15,823 nucleotides of DNA from contig CANNDT010000102.1 in NCBI GenBank assembly GCA_947503365.1, positions 1 to 15,823 of the forward strand, read 5' to 3'. Below are positions 9,832 through 15,823 of the stretch, piece by piece; positions within the stretch are counted from its first letter, which is position 1; every line of letters begins with the position of its first letter. Made by a program: the position numbers and the translations under genes. Origin of the DNA: CANNDT01 sp945876205 (GTDB lineage: Bacteria > Acidobacteriota > Vicinamibacteria > Vicinamibacterales > UBA2999). The notes beneath the pieces were generated by a model that worked only from the letters and a program-made list of their open reading frames with translations, was not told the DNA's origin and searched no databases.

Positions 9832-9837
9832 GAAGCC

Positions 9838-10512
9838 TCAGGCAGGCCGAAGCTGGCCCTGCTCTAGCCGCAGCACGCGATCGCAGGCGGCGGCCAGTCG
9901 GGGATTGTGCGTGGCGATGATTGAGGTGAGTCCGTGCTCCGCGTGCATCTCCTTCAGCAGCGCATGCAGCGAATCGGCGGTGTTCTCATCGAGATCGCCG
10001 GTGGGCTCATCGGCGAGCAGCAGCGCCGGCTTCATCACCAGCGCGCGCGCGACGGCGACGCGCTGCTGCTCTCCTCCCGACAACATGCTCGGACGATGGG
10101 TGAGGCGCTCGCCGAGCCCGACGCGGGTCAGCAGGGCGCGCGCGCGCTCCCGCGCTTCGCGCACCGGCATGCGGGCAATCCGCATCGGCATCTCGATGTT
10201 CTCCGACGCGTCGAACTCCGGCAGCAGGTGATGAAACTGGAAGACGAAGCCGACATTGCGGTTGCGAAACTCGACCAGCGCCGCATCGCTCATCTTCGAG
10301 ATGTCGGCGTCAGCCACCTGAATCGATCCGGAATCAGCGCGATCGAGTCCGCCCATCAGGTGCAGCAGCGTGCTCTTGCCCACGCCTGAGGCGCCAACCA
10401 CCGCCAGCATCTCGCCACGCTCGACCGAGAGGGCAAGATCGCGAAGCACATTGATCGGGTGCGCCCCGACGATGTACGCCTTGTTGAGACCACTGACGGT
10501 GACGAAAGGCAT
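9838..10512 (-). CDS. lolD: Lipoprotein-releasing system ATP-binding protein LolD
   Basis: A 224-aa ABC ATPase that powers extraction of outer-membrane lipoproteins from the inner membrane. Motifs are complete: Walker A GASGVGKST (40-48), Q-loop Gln92, signature LSGGEQQ (144-150), Walker B LLLADEP (164-170) followed by the D-loop GDLD, and the switch His202. The FQFHHLLPEF segment after the Q-loop is typical of the LolD/MacB/FtsE group. FtsE or a generic MacB-type ATPase is possible from motifs alone, but the gene starts inside the stop codon of a LolC/E-type permease (TAATG, 1-base overlap), which supports LolD. It is the last gene of the long minus-strand run and converges on the plus-strand exported-protein gene. 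Confidence 0.93.
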   Translation of the reverse strand: MPFVTVSGLNKAYIVGAHPINVLRDLALSVERGEMLAVVGASGVGKSTLLHLMGGLDRADSGSIQVADADISKMSDAALVEFRNRNVGFVFQFHHLLPEFDASENIEMPMRIARMPVREARERARALLTRVGLGERLTHRPSMLSGGEQQRVAVARALVMKPALLLADEPTGDLDENTADSLHALLKEMHAEHGLTSIIATHNPRLAAACDRVLRLEQGQLRPA

Positions 10513-11731
10513 TACTCGTAGCGAAGCGCCTGCACGGGATCCAGCCGCGAGGCCTGCCGCGATGGATAGAGCGTCGCCAGGAAGCAGACCAGCACCGCGG
10601 AGACGATCACCACGGCAAAGTCGAGCGGCAGGACGACGAACGGCACGTAGGAGACCTGGTAGACGTCCATCGGGATGTGAATGAGGCGGTAGCGATCGAG
10701 CACCCAGCAGAGCAATAGCCCCGCGCCGGCGCCGATCGTCGTTCCGACAACGCCGATGACGAGCCCCTGCATCATGAAGATGGTCATCACGCTCTTCGAC
10801 GAGGTCCCCATCGTCTTCAGGATGGCGATGTCGCGGCTCTTCTCCATGACGAGGAGGATCAGCGAGGCGATGATGTTGAGCGCCGCCACCATGACGATCA
10901 GCCCGATGGTGATGGAGATGGCCATCTTTTCGATCCAGAGCGCTGAAAACAGGTTCTGGTTCATGTCCTGCCAGTCCTGCGCGACGTAATCGGTACCAAG
11001 CGCATCCGGCACACGCGCGGCGACTTCAGGCGCCAGGAAGATATCGGTGACGCGCAGCTCGATCAGATCGGGCGCCGCCTTGCCCATCAGCCGCTGCGCA
11101 AAGTCCAGCGACACGAACCCGTACTGCGAATCGAACTCGAACAGGCCCAGGCTGTAGATGCCGACGACGCGCGCCCGGCGCTGCCGGGGGAGCATCCCCA
11201 TCGGCGTGAGGGTGCCCTGCGGCGTCAGCAGCGAAATCGAATCGCCGACATCGGCGCCAAGCTGCGCCGCGAGGTCCTTGCCCAGCAGGATGCCGGGCGG
11301 GTCGTCCGCTGACTGCGATGTCAGCGCCGCGACGCTCCCCTTCTGCATCGACTTGCCGATATCGGTGACACTCCGCTCGAGCGCGGGGTCGACGCCCTTC
11401 AGGCTGATGAAGGCTTCGGCGCGATCGGAGACGATCAGCGCCTTGCCGAGGATGGCGGGCCCGGCGCCGATGACGCCGTCGATCCCGCGAAGCTTCTGGA
11501 TCTCGGCCTGGTAGTCCTCGATGCCGCCGGTCTTCCACACATAGACGTGAGCCATCGAGCCGAGGATGCGGTCGCGCAGCTCACCCTGGAGCCCGGTCAT
11601 CAGCGCCAGCGCGATGACGAGCGCCATGACGCCAACGGTGACACCAAGCGTGGAGATGAGCGAGATGAGCGAGATGAACGCCTGCTTGCGGCGGGCCAGG
11701 AGGTAGCGAAGGGCGATGAAGAGCTCGAACC

Positions 11732-11735
<4 letters not shown>
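10512..11735 (-). CDS. lolC: Lipoprotein-releasing ABC transporter permease LolC/LolE
   Basis: A 407-aa inner-membrane permease of the LolC/LolE family. It follows the family plan: an N-terminal amphipathic FELFIALRYLLARR, transmembrane segment 1 at about 21-48, a large periplasmic MacB-type domain (about 50-268), and transmembrane segments 2-4 at about 272-297, 316-345 and 368-390. The segment EKSRDIAILKTMG (298-310) is the conserved cytoplasmic coupling region that contacts the ATPase, and the protein ends with the characteristic PSRQASRLDPVQALRYE. Only one permease gene is present, so it may act as a homodimer with LolD (LolF-like), or a second permease may lie elsewhere. It overlaps the lysS stop by 4 bases (ATGA) and lolD by 1 base. 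The calls LolC versus LolE cannot be separated from the sequence alone. Confidence 0.93.
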
Positions 11736-13275
<1,540 letters not shown>

Positions 13276-13279
<4 letters not shown>

Positions 13280-13743
13280 TCGCGTTCCAGCCGTCGGCGG
13301 ATCGCGTCGAGGATCCCGTTGATGAAGCGCACCGAGTCGTCGTTGCTGAAGGTGCGTGCCAGTTCCAGCGCCTCGTTGATGATCACGCGCCCCGGGGTTT
13401 CCCGTTGGTGGAGGAATTCGTGCACGGCCATGCGGAGAATCAAGCGGTCCATCACATTCATGCGTTCGAGACGCCAGTTGTCGGCAGCCTCGGAGATCAC
13501 GAGATCGAGCTCCGCGACGGTGGCGACGACGCCGTTGGCGAGCTCCACGGCAAAGACGCGGAGCTCGTCAGAGAGCGGCGGCGTGGATGCCGGATCGTGC
13601 GTCCAGAACGTCTCGAGCACCTCGGGCATCGTCGAACGACCGACCTCCCACTGGTAGAGCATCTGCACCGCCGCCTCGCGCGCGCGATGACGCGATTCCT
13701 TGTTGGTACGGGTCGCCGTGCGCCGCTCGGCCTTCGCCGTCAC
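13276..13743 (-). CDS. nusB: Transcription antitermination factor NusB
   Basis: A 155-aa RNA-binding protein that, with NusE (S10), promotes antitermination on rRNA operons. The family core is clear: SRHRAREAAVQMLYQWEVG (about 17-35) for the first helix, then WRLERMNVMDRLILRMAVHEF (about 90-110), then the ending RVIINEALELARTFSNDDSVRFINGILDAI, which is the conserved NusB C-terminal segment. A basic, disordered-looking tail of about 16 residues precedes the core. The start is taken as the GTG at 13743, which overlaps the ribH stop (GTGA). An upstream ATG in the same frame would add 80 residues that are just ribH in another frame. The stop overlaps the lysS start (ATGA). ribH-nusB adjacency is a widespread arrangement. 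Confidence 0.95.
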
Positions 13744-14216
13744 TCGTCGATCCCTGCCTGGAGGTGACGAAAGAGCGTCGCCATCTCCACGGCCGCGAGC
13801 GCGGCTTCTCTCCCCTTGTTCCCAGAACCGGCGGCTGCCCGCTCGACCGCTTGTTCCTCGGTCAGCGTCGTCAACACGCCAAGCGCCATCGGGATGCCGG
13901 TCGCCACCGCGGCCTCGCTGATGCCGTTGCAGGCCGCCGAGGCGATGTATTCGAAATGCATCGTGTCGCCCTTGATCAGGCACCCGATGCAGATGACGGC
14001 GTCGAAGTGTCCCGTGCGGGCGGCGCGGAGCGCCGTCACGGGAATCTCGAAAGCGCCGGGCACGCGGAAGAGGATGACGTCCTCGTCACGCACCCCTGAG
14101 CCGGCGAGCGCCTCGCGCGCCCCCTGGAGCAGGCCCTCGGTGATCTCCTCGTTGAAGCGGGAGACCACGACCGCAAACCGGCAGCCGGCGGCACTGGTCG
14201 ATCCGTGAAGTTCCAT
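13740..14216 (-). CDS. ribH: 6,7-dimethyl-8-ribityllumazine synthase
   Basis: A 158-aa enzyme for the penultimate step of riboflavin synthesis. It condenses 5-amino-6-ribitylamino-uracil with dihydroxybutanone phosphate, usually in large icosahedral or pentameric assemblies in the cytoplasm. Visible motifs: SRFNEEIT (19-26), RVPGAFEIP (51-59), the catalytic His87 in KGDTMHFEYI, GVLTTLTEEQAVERA (113-127) and NKGREAA (133-139). The second loop reads CLIKGDT where the family usually has VIRGET/D, a conservative Arg-to-Lys change at residue 82. The ATG at 14216 was chosen over an in-frame TTG three codons upstream. No other rib gene is in the window. It lies 26 bases after the enoyl-CoA hydratase stop and overlaps nusB by 4 bases. 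Confidence 0.95.
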   Translation of the reverse strand: MELHGSTSAAGCRFAVVVSRFNEEITEGLLQGAREALAGSGVRDEDVILFRVPGAFEIPVTALRAARTGHFDAVICIGCLIKGDTMHFEYIASAACNGISEAAVATGIPMALGVLTTLTEEQAVERAAAGSGNKGREAALAAVEMATLFRHLQAGIDE

Positions 14217-14242
14217 CCCTAGCAACCTGACAACTCAGCCAC

Positions 14243-15025
14243 CTAGCGACCCTTAAATTGCGGTTTCCGCTTCTGCAAGAACGCCTGCGTACCCTCGCGC
14301 ATGTCTTCGGTGGACGCGACCAGACCAAACAGCGTCGCCTCGAGGAACTGCGCCTGGTCGAGCGACATGTCCAGGCCTCGGTTGACCGCCTCGATGATGT
14401 ACTTCAGCGCCACCGGCGCCTTGGTCGCGAGCTCACCGGCGAACGTCATGACGTCGGCCATCAGCGCTTCGCGCGCGACGACGCGATTGACGAGCCCGAT
14501 CCTCAGTGCCTCGTCGGCGTCCACCTGGCGTCCCGTGAGCAGGAGATCCAGCGCGACACCCTTCCCCACGAGCCGCGCGAGACGCTGCGTACCTGCATAC
14601 CCCGGGATGATGCCGAGGTTGATTTCCGGCTGGCCGAGCCGCGCCGTGCTGGCGGCGACGCGAAGCGTGCAGGCCATCGCGAGCTCGCAGCCACCACCGA
14701 GCGCATAGCCATTGATCGCGGCGATGACCGGTTTGCCCAGGTTCTCGATCACGTCGAACACGTGCTGGCCCTGGCGCGCGTGCTCCTTGCCCTGCACCGG
14801 GGTCTGCACCGCCAGCTCGTTGATGTCGGCGCCGGCGACGAACGACTTCTCACCCGCGCCCGTGATGACGAGCACACGAATCGCCTCATCGTGCTTGACG
14901 TCGAGCACGGCGCGTCGAAGTTCGTCGAGGGTAGCGGAATTGAGCGCGTTGAGAACCTGGGGGCGGTTGATGGTGAGGAGGGCAACCGCACCGTCCCGAT
15001 CGACTAAGAGATTCTCAAAGCTCAT
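14243..15025 (-). CDS. Enoyl-CoA hydratase / crotonase family
   Basis: A 260-aa crotonase-fold enzyme, most likely hydrating short-chain trans-2-enoyl-CoA to 3-hydroxyacyl-CoA in fatty-acid or butyrate-type metabolism. Motifs: NRPQVLNALN (20-29), the oxyanion-hole segment FVAGADI (62-68), NGYALGGGCELAMA (105-118) with Glu114, and LGQPEINLGIIPGYAGTQRL (130-149) with Glu134. The Glu114/Glu134 pair matches the two catalytic glutamates of true hydratases, supporting hydratase over isomerase or other crotonase activities. The C terminus (EGTQAFLQKRKPQFKGR) is typical of FadB1/Crt-like members. The start overlaps the end of the VanZ-like gene by 11 bases. A perfect TATAAT lies about 20 bases upstream. 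Why it travels with ribH and lysS is not clear; this may simply be a conserved gene order. Confidence 0.93.
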   Translation of the reverse strand: MSFENLLVDRDGAVALLTINRPQVLNALNSATLDELRRAVLDVKHDEAIRVLVITGAGEKSFVAGADINELAVQTPVQGKEHARQGQHVFDVIENLGKPVIAAINGYALGGGCELAMACTLRVAASTARLGQPEINLGIIPGYAGTQRLARLVGKGVALDLLLTGRQVDADEALRIGLVNRVVAREALMADVMTFAGELATKAPVALKYIIEAVNRGLDMSLDQAQFLEATLFGLVASTEDMREGTQAFLQKRKPQFKGR

Positions 15026-15410
15026 GGCGAGAGCGAACTGAAATTATACCCCACGCCCAACACGCGGCCGCGCCAACGATGGCGCCGAGGGCGTCGGCTC
15101 CCAGGTCGGCAAGCTCCGCCGACCGCCCGGGGACGAACATCTGATGGAACTCATCGCTCACGCCGTAGGCCACCGCGATCAGCACCGCCACCATGGCTGT
15201 GCTCGCGGCGATGCGGCGACCGAGGCCCCCTGCCAGCGCACGGGCGATCGTCACGCTGAAACCGGTATATCCGAGCCAATGCGCCGACTTGTCAGACATC
15301 CCCTTCGGCAACGGCGCCTCATGGAGCGAGGAGACGTAGAAAATCACCGCCATGTACACGATGACCGGCCCCCACAGATACAGGGGCTGGGAGTCATATT
15401 TCGAGGGCAC
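15015..15410 (-). CDS. VanZ-like membrane protein
   Basis: A 131-aa integral membrane protein of the VanZ-like family, named after the teicoplanin-resistance protein but mostly of unknown function in general bacteria. Visible family features: a first helix (10-27) ending in SSLHE, the DKSAHWLGYTGF block (40-51) with Asp40, Lys41, His44 and Tyr48, helix 2-3 (about 52-84), and the SDEFHQMFVPGRSAELADLGADALGA signature (85-110) leading to the last helix. The GTG at 15410 is chosen as start: it comes 4 bases after the stop of the 57-aa gene, with AGGCGG overlapping the stop. A longer reading to 15506 in this frame would overlap that gene completely and adds no family sequence. This alone is not evidence of antibiotic resistance. 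Confidence 0.85.
   Translation of the reverse strand: MPSKYDSQPLYLWGPVIVYMAVIFYVSSLHEAPLPKGMSDKSAHWLGYTGFSVTIARALAGGLGRRIAASTAMVAVLIAVAYGVSDEFHQMFVPGRSAELADLGADALGAIVGAAACWAWGIISVRSRHEL
15043..15048 (-). promoter_or_regulatory. Candidate internal -10 box before enoyl-CoA hydratase
   Basis: A perfect TATAAT on the minus strand, inside the 3' end of the VanZ-like gene and 17 bases before the enoyl-CoA hydratase ATG. No -35 match was found at 16-18 bases upstream, so this may be chance. If real, it would let the lower part of the run (hydratase, ribH, nusB, lysS, lolC, lolD) be transcribed on its own. Confidence 0.3.
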
Positions 15411-15414
15411 CCGC

Positions 15415-15588
15415 CTAGAACGGGAGGGGGTACAGCAACCAGCCAGCGAGGACGCCGCCGCCGACAAAGCCAGCAAACAAACGCGCGCCGAGCAAAAGCT
15501 GTTCACGCGGCTCGTCCCGCATCAGCGTGGCAAACACGATCGAGACGAAGAGCGCGAAGATGACCATCAGGCCGAAGTGCGACGTCAT
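15415..15588 (-). CDS. 57-aa small membrane protein
   Basis: A 57-aa open frame easily missed because it is so short. It begins MTSHFGLMVIFALFVSIVFA and ends GWLLYPLPF. Two transmembrane segments are evident (about 5-22 and 36-53), joined by a charged loop LMRDEPREQ. Its ATG overlaps the stop of the upstream membrane gene (ATGA), and its stop lies 4 bases before the VanZ-like start. This phasing, together with the clean hydrophobic/charged pattern, is good evidence for a real gene. No family is recognised. Its place between two other membrane proteins suggests a small partner or accessory subunit. The function is unknown. Confidence 0.75.
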   Translation of the reverse strand: MTSHFGLMVIFALFVSIVFATLMRDEPREQLLLGARLFAGFVGGGVLAGWLLYPLPF

Positions 15589-15823
15589 TTGCGTCCCTGC
15601 GCGATGTCGAAGGCGTCGAGCACGACGAGCATGTTGAGCAGCCCGGCGACGATGAGAAACGCGTTGCCGTACTCGTAGGTAATGGCGACGACCCGGCCGG
15701 CACCCGCGCCCATCGCCTTGGCGATGAGGTACGGCACGCCCACGCCGATGTCCGCGAAGGCCGCCAGCGCCACGAGCGGCTGCGTCGCCTCAAACGGAAA
15801 CAGCCGCCCCTCGAGCCACAGTC
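15585..15823 (-). CDS. Membrane protein, C-terminal part only (DUF6677-like)
   Basis: The last 78 codons of a gene whose start is beyond the right edge of the window; the frame is open to the edge. The visible end contains FADIGVGVPYLIAKAMGAG, a YEYG turn, and a final helix AFLIVAGLLNMLVVLDAFDI followed by a basic AQGRK tail. This pattern, one hydrophobic segment then a terminal LLNMLVVLDAFDIA helix, resembles the DUF6677 membrane proteins I recall from Acidobacteriota; the assignment is from memory and moderate at best. The stop overlaps the start of the 57-aa gene (ATGA), so the gene belongs to the same translationally coupled run. Confidence 0.6.
   Translation of the reverse strand, partial: LWLEGRLFPFEATQPLVALAAFADIGVGVPYLIAKAMGAGAGRVVAITYEYGNAFLIVAGLLNMLVVLDAFDIAQGRK

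Noticed and set aside
15015..15410. Teicoplanin or vancomycin resistance from the VanZ-like protein
   Set aside because: VanZ-like proteins are widespread without resistance roles, and no vanHAX genes are present.
15015..15506. A longer VanZ-like start (163 residues) resembling a signal peptide with Cys
   Set aside because: The extension lies wholly over the 57-aa gene in another frame; the family homology begins after the GTG at 15410.

Overview
The window is GC-rich, tightly packed DNA from a double-membrane (diderm) bacterium. It encodes a BamA-type outer-membrane assembly barrel, a Lol-type lipoprotein exporter and a lipoprotein. The gene order, the style of the secreted proteins and the degenerate CACGAAG repeats fit Acidobacteriota, perhaps a Vicinamibacteria-like lineage. 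That placement is inference from protein style, not from a marker gene or a search.

Layout, left to right. (1) 73-5879, minus strand: clpC, then bamA, then a small lipoprotein. A sigma70-like promoter lies in front of clpC, a hairpin follows its stop, and an inverted repeat covers the bamA ribosome-binding site. (2) 6039-7759, minus strand: a two-gene unit with an ATGA overlap, made of a small membrane protein and a secreted/membrane protein with a bactofilin-like repeat region. (3) 7894-9752, plus strand: a GarR/3-hydroxyisobutyrate-dehydrogenase family reductase and an unrecognised exported protein. The latter is bracketed by two inverted clusters of CACGAAG repeats. (4) 9838-15823, minus strand: a very compact nine-gene run, in transcription order: partial membrane protein (DUF6677-like), a 57-aa membrane protein, a VanZ-like protein, enoyl-CoA hydratase, ribH, nusB, lysS, a LolC/E-type permease and lolD. 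Most junctions in this run are overlaps of 1 to 11 bases; the exceptions are a 4-base gap before the VanZ-like gene and a 26-base gap before ribH.

How it works together: the right-hand run couples riboflavin synthesis (RibH), transcription antitermination (NusB) and lysyl-tRNA charging (LysS) to lipoprotein export (LolC, LolD). The left-hand run couples protein quality control (ClpC) to outer-membrane protein insertion (BamA). The plus-strand pair and the bactofilin-like unit sit between these two housekeeping runs and look like the more variable part. I found no rRNA, tRNA, CRISPR array, transposase or phage gene, and no gene-free stretch over 300 bases. Nothing amounts to a clear new system. 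The best leads are the flanking repeats, the bamA leader hairpin, the bactofilin-like membrane protein and the overlooked 57-aa gene.
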